A stretch of DNA of 41,471 nucleotides from Brachyspira sp. (GTDB lineage Bacteria > Spirochaetota > Brachyspiria > Brachyspirales > Brachyspiraceae), in contig NZ_JARHYI010000026.1 in NCBI RefSeq assembly GCF_029258575.1, positions 1 through 41,471 of the forward strand, read 5' to 3'. Of the stretch, positions 1 through 8,489 are shown in pieces; the first letter of the stretch is position 1; each line of letters begins with the position of its first letter. The notes beneath the pieces were generated by a model, which worked only from the letters and a program-made list of their open reading frames with translations, ran no database searches and had not been told where the DNA came from. A program made the position numbers and the translations under genes.

Positions 1-2
1 AA

Positions 3-674
3 ACTTATGCCCAAGCCGTTGAATTGGAAGAAATAGTTAATGAGAAAAATGTTATACTTCAAGTAGGACATGTTGAAAGATTTAATGGTGCCGTTCAAGA
101 ACTTCATCATATAATAGAAAAAGCATATTTAATAGAAGCCAGAAGATTAGCTCCTTTTACTCCTCGTATTACAGATGTAGGAGTGGTATTTGATATAATG
201 ATTCATGATTTAGATATAGTAACATCTTTCGTAAAGAAACCTATTGTAAGATTTTCAGCAAGTGGAAAAAGAATAAGAACTAATAATGAAGATATTGCAA
301 GTGCATTACTTGAATTTGAAGATTCAACGATAGCTACGATAAGTGCAAGCAGAGTAACTCAGGAAAAAATAAGAACATTAGCTATAAGTACAGAAGAGGC
401 ATATTTTATATTAGATTATGCCACTCAGGATATAACTATACATAGACAGGCAGCAAGTCAAAGTAATATAAAAACTTCTGTAGGAATTAATTATAAACAA
501 GAATCTATAATAGAAAGAGTATTTATACATAGAGATAATCCTCTCAAATTGGAAGATGAACATTTTGCAAAATGTATATTAGGTAAGGATAAAAGGTTTG
601 TTTCAATAGAAGATGATGTTAATACTATCAAATTAACCGAATCCATTTTAAAAGAAATAAAAAAAACTTGGTAA
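3..674 (+). CDS. Gfo/Idh/MocA family oxidoreductase, C-terminal part (5' truncated by window edge)
   Basis: The frame is open from base 3, so the gene begins outside the window and the NAD-binding Rossmann half is not visible. The TTG at 24 is only an internal codon. Visible are the segment VGHVERFN and the motif DIMIHDLDIV, which is typical of the central domain of Gfo/Idh/MocA sugar dehydrogenases and carries the His/Asp catalytic region. These enzymes oxidise or reduce sugar hydroxyls with NAD(P). The VGHxERFN wording resembles the MviM/WlbA/GnnA branch, which acts on UDP-amino sugars for cell-envelope glycans. That substrate is an inference. It ends at a TAA just before a hairpin shared with the convergent gene. 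The family is certain; the substrate is not. Confidence 0.85.
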   Translation, partial: TYAQAVELEEIVNEKNVILQVGHVERFNGAVQELHHIIEKAYLIEARRLAPFTPRITDVGVVFDIMIHDLDIVTSFVKKPIVRFSASGKRIRTNNEDIASALLEFEDSTIATISASRVTQEKIRTLAISTEEAYFILDYATQDITIHRQAASQSNIKTSVGINYKQESIIERVFIHRDNPLKLEDEHFAKCILGKDKRFVSIEDDVNTIKLTESILKEIKKTW

Positions 675-691
675 TATTTTAATAAAGTAAA

Positions 692-733
692 TAAAAAACA
701 ATTGCTTAGTAATATTATGTTTACTAAGCAATT
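692..733. terminator. Hairpin terminator between convergent genes
   Basis: A perfect 13-bp inverted repeat (700-712 with 721-733, 8-nt loop) lies between the two convergent stop codons. On the minus strand the stem is followed almost at once by a run of six Ts (bases 693-698), so it should terminate the leftward gene best. On the plus strand the tail is only weakly T-rich. Confidence 0.8.
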
Positions 734-769
734 ATTAACTATTAGGAGAAAGCAACAAACATAATAAAT

Positions 770-1402
770 TTACAAATAATACCTTCCTCCAACGCTTATT
801 CTCCCAAAACCAGCTTTATTTATCTTATCAGAATACCCAAGTTCTTTTCCATTAGGAACTAAATGCAGACCGCCTCCAAACTCTAATACTATTGCTACAT
901 GCTTACTTACATTTATATTGAAACCAGCTCCTCCTCCTACTTCCCAATAATATGGAGAACTAAATAAAAATTTTCCGCTTTTATCAGGATCAAAAGATAA
1001 AAAACCAAAACTAAAAAAAGTAAAACCATATCTAGATATAGTTATCTTTCCTGTATATTCATCTCTATTTCCAAAAGTAAATTTCTGCATAAAACCTAGT
1101 GTATACATTTGAGGGCTTTCATCGTAAATTTTTGAACCGATAATAGAAGTAAAACTTTTCATCTCAAAATTATTAAATTTAAATAATTTAAATCCAAATT
1201 CTACATTGACACTTGTTTTTATAGAGTCAGAACTGCTGTATAATCCTATGGAAAAAAATCTATTATCCAATCCTGAAGATAAACCTTTTTTTTCTATATT
1301 TTCTTTTTTATCTGAATTCTGATTTTCTTCAGAATAAATTTTATTATTAAATAAAGCTAGAAATATAATACAAAATATAAAAACATATTTCAATATTTTC
1401 AT
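770..1402 (-). CDS. Secreted outer-membrane-like protein, unknown function
   Basis: The 210-residue product begins with a signal peptide (Lys at 3 and 5, hydrophobic core about 6-19, likely cleavage near SEE at 24-26). A polar low-complexity linker rich in Lys, Glu and Asn follows (about 25-40). The rest alternates short amphipathic strands with Gly and aromatic residues and ends in Tyr-Tyr-Leu, as expected for a small outer-membrane beta-barrel. The start is supported by GGGAG upstream. It stands alone, ending at the shared terminator. I do not recognise the family. Spirochaetes carry many lineage-specific barrels of this sort, so the outer-membrane location is inferred from composition only. 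Confidence 0.7.
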   Translation of the reverse strand: MKILKYVFIFCIIFLALFNNKIYSEENQNSDKKENIEKKGLSSGLDNRFFSIGLYSSSDSIKTSVNVEFGFKLFKFNNFEMKSFTSIIGSKIYDESPQMYTLGFMQKFTFGNRDEYTGKITISRYGFTFFSFGFLSFDPDKSGKFLFSSPYYWEVGGGAGFNINVSKHVAIVLEFGGGLHLVPNGKELGYSDKINKAGFGRISVGGRYYL

Positions 1403-1471
1403 AAAAATGTTCTCCCATAATTATTATAAAATAATAGTTTATTAATATTATTAAATTGATAATAATTAAAT

Positions 1472-1879
1472 TTATTCTCTATCTTTGATTTTATTAAAAG
1501 TTTCTTTATTGCTTTCATCTTCTTTTATAGTCTTTATTTGAGTAAAGAAATATAAATATTTTCCAATAAATAAAATAACAAGAACAATCCTAGCATGCAA
1601 ATTATTAACAAAAATAAAAGTAATAATTAACATAGCACTAACAGGCAAAAGTATAGTAAGTTTAGATTTTAAAGTCATAGATCTTGACTGAACAAAACTC
1701 TCTAAATGCTTCTTATACAATTTTGTAGACATAAACCAATCATGGAATCTTTTAGAACCCTTAGCAAAAAAGAATGATGCAAGCAAAAGAAAAGGCGTTG
1801 TAGGAAGAATAGGTACAACTATACCAACTGCTCCGATACCTACAAAAAGAAAACCTAAACATATAAACAATATTCTCAT
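1472..1879 (-). CDS. DUF454 (YbaN-like) inner-membrane protein
   Basis: This 135-residue protein has the DUF454 signature. The N-terminal hydrophobic segment contains GxGAVGIVVPILPTTPFLLLA, followed by FFAKGSKRFHDWF and a Tyr-Lys-Lys-His motif, then two closely spaced transmembrane segments (about 75-92 and 95-112). The C-terminus is a charged cytoplasmic tail. The biochemical role of DUF454 proteins is not established. Its ATG overlaps the stop of the upstream YgbA-like gene (ATGA), so the two are translationally coupled and probably form one operon. Confidence 0.85.
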   Translation of the reverse strand: MRILFICLGFLFVGIGAVGIVVPILPTTPFLLLASFFFAKGSKRFHDWFMSTKLYKKHLESFVQSRSMTLKSKLTILLPVSAMLIITFIFVNNLHARIVLVILFIGKYLYFFTQIKTIKEDESNKETFNKIKDRE

Positions 1880-2304
1880 AATACACCATTAAAATTACTT
1901 TTTTTATTTTGCTTATTATTTTTTATATTATGTTTTATCATAACAGCCACATGCTTTAATGCCAAAATAGGCTTATGAAAAAGCATTCTTTTTCCTGAGA
2001 AAGTCATTATTTTTTTTATTTTTTCTTTCATATCCTTTTTGTAGCAATGAGAACTGCAAGCACTGCAAAATGTTTTTGTAGAAATAAATCTGCATTTAGA
2101 AGTTCTTTCACATGCATAATTATAAATATCTTCACATTCCTTACAAATACTTTTATTTCCAAATGTTTTAGTACGATTTTTATGATATTCACTATGTTCA
2201 TATTTGCAATACAATTCAATCATATAAAACACCATTTTTTTTTCATAATCTATTTTTTTATTTATCTTATTATCAGTATTTACAATATCCATATTAAAAG
2301 CCAT
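1876..2304 (-). CDS. YgbA-like protein, nitrous-oxide-stimulated promoter family
   Basis: The 142-residue product matches the small YgbA_NO family. It has MIELYCKYEH, a Cys pair in CKECEDIYNYA, CxxxxxxxTFC, then CSSHCYKKDMKEKI and the diagnostic GKRMLFHKPILALKH segment near the C-terminus. Eight or so cysteines in CxxC-like spacing suggest metal or Fe-S binding. In enterobacteria the gene is induced by nitric oxide through NsrR and supports growth under nitrosative stress; the molecular role is unclear. About 30 residues precede the conserved region and no clear Shine-Dalgarno is seen before the first ATG, so the start may be further downstream. A perfect 13-bp inverted repeat sits 14 bases upstream of the start. 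Confidence 0.8.
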   Translation of the reverse strand: MAFNMDIVNTDNKINKKIDYEKKMVFYMIELYCKYEHSEYHKNRTKTFGNKSICKECEDIYNYACERTSKCRFISTKTFCSACSSHCYKKDMKEKIKKIMTFSGKRMLFHKPILALKHVAVMIKHNIKNNKQNKKSNFNGVL

Positions 2305-2317
2305 ATTTGTTTTTCAT

Positions 2318-2353
2318 ATTGGGTATTTTGATTTATAATACAAAATACCCAAT
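2318..2353. promoter_or_regulatory. Perfect 13-bp inverted repeat upstream of the ygbA-like gene
   Basis: The arms ATTGGGTATTTTG (2318-2330) and its exact complement (2341-2353) flank a 10-nt AT loop. It lies after the stop of the upstream barrel gene and just before the ygbA-like start. It could end transcription from the barrel gene, but no T-run follows on the minus strand. An operator for the nitrosative-stress gene is therefore an equal possibility. Confidence 0.5.
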
Positions 2354-2385
2354 AATATATTTCCCAATATCAATAATTTAGCTAA

Positions 2386-3684
2386 TTAAAATTTCCAAGT
2401 AACACCTGTACTTCCATTGAATGCAAGTCCGTTATCAGCACTGTTTCCAATTGCATCAATAGTAGTAGCACCTCCAATCTGAGCTTCAAAGTACCATTCC
2501 AAATTTGGAAGAGGGCTTATTGTTAATTCCCCGTAAACTAAATAGCCAACAGAATAGAATACAGGAGGCATTCTAACAGGCTTTGAAGTTGTAACATATT
2601 TATTTATACCACCTGTAAGCATCGAAAAAGAAATTGCAGGCTCTAAATAAAGAGATATAAAGTCATTTTCAGCAGTAAAACCTACAGGAACAGATACACC
2701 AATAAATTGCGGTTTTGTTATATAATATTCTGTTCCGCCTATTTTTACAGAAGCTCCTTCCATTGTAGAAATGATATTATGTGCAGTAAAATCATACCAA
2801 GGGGGCAATGGCGAACTACCTTGACCACTGCCAAGTTCAAAAGCTCCATAAGGATTTGATGCATCTATATTATAAGAACCAAAACTAACATTTCCTTCTT
2901 TTGTTCCTTTTCCTCCGGGTATATTAACTTTGTATCCTGTACCTTTAAAATCTTGTACAGAACCTTGATATAATACTCTTATTTGGGGCTCTATCAATAT
3001 AGGATCTGTTGCAGCTATAAAATACCCTCTAACATCTATTCCTATAGACTGTCCCATTGTATCTTTAGTAAATCCATAATTTGGTTCCTGAAACTGAACG
3101 ATAGGAGGCATACCTTTTATAGCTGTATATCTGCTCTCATTAGCTTTCATAGAATACATACCATATTTTAAATTAACTCTTAATCTACTGAATATACTAT
3201 TTCCAGTATAATATTCTAATCTTATATCTGTTGATACTGCAATATCTCCGTCATTAACTTCTCCGCTTCCTACACCTATTGTAACAGGTATATTAATTCT
3301 TAGATTATCATTTAATGCAGTTGCTGTAATTATAGGTGTATGTGCCTGCCAACTTCCTGATACATATTTAAATTGATATCCAACTCCAATACCAAAACTA
3401 TCATTTTTATATCCTATTCCTACTATTGCAGCAGGTCTGAATTTACTTATTCCACCCTTAATTCCATCATCAACATTATCAAATAATACACCAGCGGTTT
3501 CTCCCGTAACACCAATCATAAATCTTACATTAGAAGAGCCTGCTAAAACTCCAAATCTATCTAATCTAACTCTTAATTGATTTTCATCAACTAAAAAATC
3601 ATTAAAATCTTCTAGAACAGTATAAGAAAATGCAGCATATACACTCAATACTAAAGCTGCTAGAATATAATATAAACGTCTCAT
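2386..3684 (-). CDS. Outer-membrane beta-barrel / surface protein candidate
   Basis: The 432-residue product starts with a signal peptide (MRRLYYILAALVLSVYAAFS, cleavage likely near residue 20). The mature part is rich in Gly, Ser, Tyr and alternating amphipathic strands, and it closes with TGVTWKF, a C-terminal aromatic residue typical of the BAM recognition signal. Long Gly/Pro/Ser-rich stretches in the middle (about 250-310) look like surface loops. A good AAGGA site precedes the ATG. The general look is that of spirochaetal variable or integral surface proteins, but I cannot assign it to a named family. It is a single-gene unit. The surface location is inferred. Confidence 0.7.
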   Translation of the reverse strand: MRRLYYILAALVLSVYAAFSYTVLEDFNDFLVDENQLRVRLDRFGVLAGSSNVRFMIGVTGETAGVLFDNVDDGIKGGISKFRPAAIVGIGYKNDSFGIGVGYQFKYVSGSWQAHTPIITATALNDNLRINIPVTIGVGSGEVNDGDIAVSTDIRLEYYTGNSIFSRLRVNLKYGMYSMKANESRYTAIKGMPPIVQFQEPNYGFTKDTMGQSIGIDVRGYFIAATDPILIEPQIRVLYQGSVQDFKGTGYKVNIPGGKGTKEGNVSFGSYNIDASNPYGAFELGSGQGSSPLPPWYDFTAHNIISTMEGASVKIGGTEYYITKPQFIGVSVPVGFTAENDFISLYLEPAISFSMLTGGINKYVTTSKPVRMPPVFYSVGYLVYGELTISPLPNLEWYFEAQIGGATTIDAIGNSADNGLAFNGSTGVTWKF

Positions 3685-3794
3685 ATTTTTATCCTTACTT
3701 TATTTTTATATTTTTTTAACAACTTTACAATTTTAATTAAAACAAAAATATTTTATACAACCCTACTCAATTAAATCTTATTCTTTAGAAACTC

Positions 3795-4463
3795 TTATAA
3801 TGATTTGTTTTTATTATTATTTCTCTCTAATGCCTCCTTTAGTAATTCTCCGTTAGGATATATATTTTTACTCATTTCAATATATTTTTTATAATTTTCA
3901 TCATCTTTCATCTTAAAATAGTATTGAGATAGCCAAACATATGATAAATACTTTTGATACTGCTCTTTAGAATTGCCCAATGCTTTATTAAAATATTCAA
4001 ATGACTTTTTAATACTTCCGCCTGCTATCGCTGGAGTATGCATATACCCTATAGCCGTTCCTAAAAGAGCAAAAAAATTAGATTCATCTTTTTCTAAAAT
4101 TTTATTATATATCTCTTTACTTTTTGAACCAAATTTTATTATTTCAGGTACTTTAGAATAATAAATAATATAATTCATAAGTTCACTTACACTTATTAAA
4201 TAATCAATATCATTAGATTTTATATAATCTTTATTCTGATCTATAGCTTCTTTTAGATAATTGTATTTATCTTTTTCATCTTTTATAGATTTTGATTTTA
4301 TTAGATTAACTATATTTTTATATGTCTGAGAATTATTTTTTTCTATTTCTCCTATATTATAACTAGATGAGTAATATCTGTTATAAAAATTATTTATATC
4401 TTTTGAAGTATAAGAATAAATAACACTAGCTACTAAAATATATATAACTATTATATATCTCAT
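3795..4463 (-). CDS. Secreted TPR-like protein, unknown function
   Basis: The product is 222 residues with an N-terminal hydrophobic export segment (about 1-19, no lipobox Cys). The body is helical, Lys/Asn/Tyr-rich, and contains TPR-like repeats in the second half: FFALLGTAIGYM, GGSIKKSFEYFNKAL, and YVWLSQYYFKMKDDENYKKYIEMSK. The AIAGGSxKKxxEYFxKAL wording recalls periplasmic TatT-type TPR proteins that partner TRAP transporters in treponemes, but no transporter genes are nearby. That link is only a suggestion. An AGAGGG site supports the start. It is divergent from glyA. Confidence 0.6.
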   Translation of the reverse strand: MRYIIVIYILVASVIYSYTSKDINNFYNRYYSSSYNIGEIEKNNSQTYKNIVNLIKSKSIKDEKDKYNYLKEAIDQNKDYIKSNDIDYLISVSELMNYIIYYSKVPEIIKFGSKSKEIYNKILEKDESNFFALLGTAIGYMHTPAIAGGSIKKSFEYFNKALGNSKEQYQKYLSYVWLSQYYFKMKDDENYKKYIEMSKNIYPNGELLKEALERNNNKNKSL

Positions 4464-4633
4464 TTCAACCCTCTAAAAGTTAATAACATGACTTAATTTG
4501 TTAGTATATTCTAACATTTTAGAAAAAAAAATCAATAGCTGAAAAAGAAAATATTTTATTTTTATAAATATCAAAATACAAAAAATATTTTTATCAAAAA
4601 AATCTAAAATTATATATAATACAATTTTAACAA

Positions 4634-4660
4634 TTGAAAAAAAAACTATATTGGTATATC
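4634..4660 (+). promoter_or_regulatory. Candidate glyA promoter
   Basis: TTGAAA (4634-4639) and TATATC (4655-4660) are separated by 15 bp, with TG at the extended -10 position. This is about 50 bp before the glyA start. The short spacer makes it tentative. Confidence 0.4.
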
Positions 4661-4708
4661 ATTATTCAAATAAAAATTTGATTAAATAATAAATCTTATG
4701 GAGGAAAT

Positions 4709-6118
4709 ATGGCTGTATCTAAGAAAAAAGTAGCAGATAAATCTTCGTTAAAAAAGGTTTCCAAATCTGCTAAGAAGACAGTTGTTACAAAAAAAGCAGC
4801 ATCTAAAAAAACAGTAAAAGCTGCAGAAAAAAAAGTAGCTGCACCTAAATATTATGTATCAGAAGCTCCTTTAAAGAGTGCTGATAAAGAAATTTTTGCC
4901 GCAATGAAAAATGAGTATAAAAGAGAAGTTAATGGTTTAGAGCTTATAGCTAGTGAAAATATAGTTTCACGTGCAGTTATGGAAGCACAAGGTTCTATAT
5001 TCACAAACAAATATGCTGAAGGCTATCCATCAAAAAGATATTATGGAGGATGCAGCGAAGTAGATGTTGTAGAAGATTTAGCTAGAGAAAGAGCTAAAAA
5101 ATTATTCAAAGCGCCTTTCATAAATGTACAGCCACATTCTGGTTCCCAAGCTAATATGGGAGTTTATATGGCTATTCTTAAACCGGGAGACACTTGTTTA
5201 GGATTATCTTTAGATTCAGGTGGACATTTAACACATGGTAAGAATGTTAATTTCTCTGGAAAAATATATAATTTTGAGCATTATAATGTAAGAAAAGATA
5301 CAATGCAAATTGATTATGATGAAGTTAGAGATATAGCAAAAAGAGTTAATCCTAGATTAATAGTAGCAGGCGGAAGTGCCTATCCTAGATTTATTGACTT
5401 CAAAAAATTCAGAGAGATAGCTGATGAAGTTGGTGCTTATTTAATGGTTGATATGGCTCATATTGCAGGATTAGTTGCTGCAGGTGTTCACCCTAGCCCA
5501 GTACCTTATGCTCATTTTGTTACAGGTACTACTCATAAAACTTTGAGAGGTCCTAGAGGTGGATACATTATCTCTACAGAAGAAGAGTTAGCTAAAAAAA
5601 TAGATAAAACTATATTTCCTGGAATACAGGGCGGTCCTTTAATGCATGTTATAGCTGCTAAGGCTGTATGTTTTAAAGAGGCTTTAGACCCTAAATTTGT
5701 TAAATATCAGGAGCAGGTTGTAAAAAATGCTGAAGCTATGACTAATATGTTCCTTGCAAAAGGTTATGAATTAGTTTCAGGCGGTACTGATACTCATTTA
5801 GTATTAGTTGATGTAAAAAAATCTAAAAATATAACAGGACAGCTTGCAGAAACTGTTTTAGATAAAGCTCATATAACTATAAATAAAAATGGAATACCAT
5901 ATGATACTGAATCTCCAATGGTTACAAGCGGAATAAGACTTGGAACACCTGCTATAACTACAAGAGGATTAAAAGAAAAAGATGTTATGGAATTAACTCA
6001 GTACATAGATGAAGTTTTAAGTAATAGCAATGATGAAAAGATGATTAATGCTATTGCTAAAAAAGTAGCTACTTTATGCAAAAAATTCCCTATGTATAAA
6101 TTCATAGCTGATATGTAA
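4709..6118 (+). CDS. glyA: Serine hydroxymethyltransferase with basic N-terminal extension
   Basis: This PLP enzyme interconverts serine and glycine while charging tetrahydrofolate with a one-carbon unit. The core is intact: [46 protein letters not shown], and [12 protein letters not shown] with the PLP lysine at 277. The core aligns with E. coli GlyA with an offset of about 48 residues. The extra N-terminus (about 1-48) is unusual: 17 Lys, many Ala/Ser/Thr/Val, and only two acidic residues, like a histone H1 tail. The first ATG has an excellent GGAGG site five bases upstream and no other start precedes the core closely, so the extension is probably translated. It is a single gene ended by a hairpin terminator. 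Confidence 0.97.
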   Translation: MAVSKKKVADKSSLKKVSKSAKKTVVTKKAASKKTVKAAEKKVAAPKYYVSEAPLKSADKEIFAAMKNEYKREVNGLELIASENIVSRAVMEAQGSIFTNKYAEGYPSKRYYGGCSEVDVVEDLARERAKKLFKAPFINVQPHSGSQANMGVYMAILKPGDTCLGLSLDSGGHLTHGKNVNFSGKIYNFEHYNVRKDTMQIDYDEVRDIAKRVNPRLIVAGGSAYPRFIDFKKFREIADEVGAYLMVDMAHIAGLVAAGVHPSPVPYAHFVTGTTHKTLRGPRGGYIISTEEELAKKIDKTIFPGIQGGPLMHVIAAKAVCFKEALDPKFVKYQEQVVKNAEAMTNMFLAKGYELVSGGTDTHLVLVDVKKSKNITGQLAETVLDKAHITINKNGIPYDTESPMVTSGIRLGTPAITTRGLKEKDVMELTQYIDEVLSNSNDEKMINAIAKKVATLCKKFPMYKFIADM

Positions 6119-6131
6119 AATTTTAACAAAT

Positions 6132-6170
6132 AAAGGGAGCATCATATTAATGAAGCCCCCTTTCTTTTTA
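6132..6170 (+). terminator. Rho-independent terminator after glyA
   Basis: The stem AAAGGGAGC (6132-6140) pairs with GCCCCCTTT (6155-6163) with one mismatch, followed by CTTTTTAT. It lies between convergent glyA and the EIIA gene. Confidence 0.8.
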
Positions 6171-6173
6171 TAA

Positions 6174-6608
6174 TTAATTAAATAAATTCAAAATCTCTTC
6201 TTCTGTTAAATCTTCTTCTATCATACTTTTTAATAAATCTTCATTATCGAGAAAAGTTGCAAGCTCAGCTATTGAATCTTGATGACTGTCAAAATCTTCA
6301 GCGGCAAATGCAAAAAATAAATATACTTTTTTGTCAGTTTGATAAAAATTAACCCCTTCCTTAACCTTTAATAAACTTATAGAAGTTTTTATAACACCAT
6401 TTTTAGGGCTTGAATGAGCAATAGCTACACCATCAGTTATAACTATATAAGGACCGTTTTTATAAACATCATTTATAATAGAATCTACATATCTAGGTTC
6501 TATATTTTTAGCATCTAAAAGAGGTTGAGAAGCAATTCTTAAAACTTCTTCCCAATCTTCTATACTATCTTTAATTTGTATTTTTCCATATAACATATCT
6601 CTCAGCAT
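6174..6608 (-). CDS. PTS EIIA-type phosphocarrier (fructose/ascorbate EIIA fold)
   Basis: The 144-residue protein has the PTS EIIA type-2 layout. The motif GVAIAHSSP places the phospho-accepting His at residue 65, followed by the ISLLKVKEGVNF and FFAFAAEDFDSH segments and a C-terminal helix ending in EEEILNLFN. Such proteins take phosphate from HPr and pass it to EIIB, or act in regulation. No EIIB, EIIC or HPr gene is in the window, so its partner is elsewhere or it is regulatory (PtsN/UlaC-like). An AGGA site precedes the ATG. It is 12 bp downstream of a HAD phosphatase gene on the same strand, and the two are probably co-transcribed. Confidence 0.85.
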   Translation of the reverse strand: MLRDMLYGKIQIKDSIEDWEEVLRIASQPLLDAKNIEPRYVDSIINDVYKNGPYIVITDGVAIAHSSPKNGVIKTSISLLKVKEGVNFYQTDKKVYLFFAFAAEDFDSHQDSIAELATFLDNEDLLKSMIEEDLTEEEILNLFN

Positions 6609-6620
6609 AATTAATCCTAT

Positions 6621-7277
6621 CTATATTTCTATATAATTAAATATTTCATCTATTTTATCTAAAACTATAGAAGCCCCTTTTTCTAGTAACTTTTCTCTGC
6701 TGTAAGTATTAGTAATAGCAACAGATTTTATACCAGCCATTTCAGCAGCTTCAATACCAGCCAAACTATCTTCAAATATTAATACATCATCTTTTTTTAA
6801 TTCATTATTGTAATTTTTTAAAAGTTCAAATGCATACAAAAATAAATCAGGTTCAGGTTTCGCTTTTAATTTTTCATTATGACATGAATAGCCTTTTATA
6901 TATTTTGATATACCCTTTTTATCAGAGATATTAGTAACATAATCTATATTGCTATTGGATGCTATAACAATATCAATATCTTTTAATCTTTCCAATGATT
7001 CCATAACACCGTCAAAAGTTTCTAAATCTGTATCTAAGATTTTATAAAAATAAATTTCAGCCTCTTTGAAAAAATTATCAGGGATATAATGCCCTTGACT
7101 TCTTAATATATTATCAATATCTTTAGTTTGATAGCCAGCCAAAGAATTAAAATCAACATTTTTAAGAGCATTCATCTCATTAGAAACATGAATCAATGCT
7201 CTAGTATATAAACTCTCACTATCAACCAAAGTACCGTCAAAATCAAATATTATACTTTTAGGTTTTATAATATCCAT
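6621..7277 (-). CDS. HAD-superfamily sugar-phosphatase / beta-phosphoglucomutase-like
   Basis: The 218-residue HAD subfamily I hydrolase has motif I FDFDGTLVDSES (nucleophile Asp12, acid/base Asp14), a helical cap (about 18-85), motif II VIASNSN, the conserved Lys in KAKPEPDLF, and motif IV IFEDSLAGIEAAEMAG. The EDSxxGxxAAxxAG wording is typical of the beta-phosphoglucomutase and sugar-phosphate phosphatase group (YcjU, YniC-like). The substrate cannot be read from sequence. AAGGAT precedes the start. It is the first gene of a two-gene unit with the EIIA, suggesting handling of a phosphorylated sugar. It is divergent from nagB. Confidence 0.85.
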   Translation of the reverse strand: MDIIKPKSIIFDFDGTLVDSESLYTRALIHVSNEMNALKNVDFNSLAGYQTKDIDNILRSQGHYIPDNFFKEAEIYFYKILDTDLETFDGVMESLERLKDIDIVIASNSNIDYVTNISDKKGISKYIKGYSCHNEKLKAKPEPDLFLYAFELLKNYNNELKKDDVLIFEDSLAGIEAAEMAGIKSVAITNTYSREKLLEKGASIVLDKIDEIFNYIEI

Positions 7278-7432
7278 ACAATTATCCTTATTTTATCAAT
7301 AGATGCAGATATGATATAATAAGGATATTTAAATTTCAAGAATATTTTATTACATAAAATTTTTTAATATGTAAATATCTATGAAATATATAGTAAATAT
7401 CATGATAAAAAAATAAATAAAAATTATTATAT

Positions 7433-7461
7433 TTGATAATAAATAATACATATGTTATAAT
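7433..7461 (+). promoter_or_regulatory. Strong sigma-70-type promoter for nagB
   Basis: TTGATA (7433-7438), a 17-bp spacer and TATAAT (7456-7461) are seen, with TG at the extended -10. The predicted start of transcription is about 45 bp before the nagB ATG. Confidence 0.75.
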
Positions 7462-7512
7462 TGTAAATAAGAGAATTATGAAAAAACACAAATAAAAAAG
7501 GAGTATATGATT

Positions 7513-8271
7513 ATGGGATTAAAATTAATCATTGCCAAAGATGCTAATGGAGTTGGAAAAAAAACAGCGGCAGAAATTATTAATTTATTAAAAGTAAAAA
7601 AAGATGCTACTTTAGGGCTTGCTACAGGAGGTACTGCTGAAGCTGTATATCCTCACTTAATAAAAGCCTATGAAAAAAAAGAAATAGATTTTAAGAATGT
7701 TAAGTCCGTTAATTTAGATGAATATAAAGGATTGGATCCTAAAAATGATCAAAGCTACAGATACTTTATGAATAAAAATTTATTTGATCATATTAATATA
7801 GATAAAAAAAATACTTTCGTACCTAAAGGCATAGGAGATAAAGATAAAATATTAAAAGAATTTAATGATAAAATAAACAAATTGCCTAGAGATTTGCAGT
7901 TATTAGGGGTAGGACCTAATGGACATATAGCTTTTAATGAACCTAATGAGGCTTTACATGCAGATGCATTATGTGTAAAACTTGATGAAAAAACTATTAA
8001 AGCTAATTCTAGATTCTTCACTTCAGAAAAAGATGTACCTAGAGAAGCATTCAGTATGGGTATGGGAGGAATATTAAAGGCGAAAAAAATAGTTATAGCT
8101 GCTATAGGTAAAGGTAAAGCTGCTGCTATGAAAGAACTTCTTACAAATGATAAAGTTACAACAAAATGCCCTGTTACTTTCCTTAAACTTCATGATGATG
8201 TTGTTGTTGTTATAGATCAGGAATTGGCTGATGCTATAGGTTTGGAAAAGAAAAAAGGATGTAAAAAATAA
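7513..8271 (+). CDS. nagB: Glucosamine-6-phosphate deaminase
   Basis: This enzyme converts glucosamine-6-phosphate to fructose-6-phosphate and ammonia, feeding amino sugars (for example host mucin GlcNAc) into glycolysis. The family motifs are clear: LGLATGGTAEAVYPHL, VNLDEYKGL with the catalytic Asp, and GVGPNGHIAFNEP with the His and Glu of the ring-opening site. Asn replaces the Asp of the E. coli enzyme, as I recall also for Gram-positive NagB. Two ATGs are available at 7507 and 7513. AGGAG at 7499-7503 is 3 bases from the first and 9 from the second, so I prefer 7513. The C-terminus is short and Lys-rich, lacking the longer allosteric tail of E. coli. No nagA is in the window. Confidence 0.95.
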   Translation: MGLKLIIAKDANGVGKKTAAEIINLLKVKKDATLGLATGGTAEAVYPHLIKAYEKKEIDFKNVKSVNLDEYKGLDPKNDQSYRYFMNKNLFDHINIDKKNTFVPKGIGDKDKILKEFNDKINKLPRDLQLLGVGPNGHIAFNEPNEALHADALCVKLDEKTIKANSRFFTSEKDVPREAFSMGMGGILKAKKIVIAAIGKGKAAAMKELLTNDKVTTKCPVTFLKLHDDVVVVIDQELADAIGLEKKKGCKK

Positions 8272-8312
8272 TAATAAATAACTTTGAATATTACTTTTAT
8301 TATTTATAAATA

Positions 8313-8343
8313 GGGATAGTTTTAATACTGTCCCATTTTTTTA
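8313..8343 (+). terminator. Rho-independent terminator after nagB
   Basis: GGGATAGT (8313-8320) pairs with ACTGTCCC (8327-8334) with one G-U pair and a 6-nt loop, followed by A and a run of seven Ts. Confidence 0.9.
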
Positions 8344-8489
8344 TATTGCTTTTATTTCATATGCTAATCTTTTTTTATTGATTACTAATAAAAAAACATA
8401 TCCGCACAAGTTTTTATTAGATATAATATTTTATTTTATTAATATCAAATGGTTAATTATAATATAAATATAAAAATTAGGATAATCAA

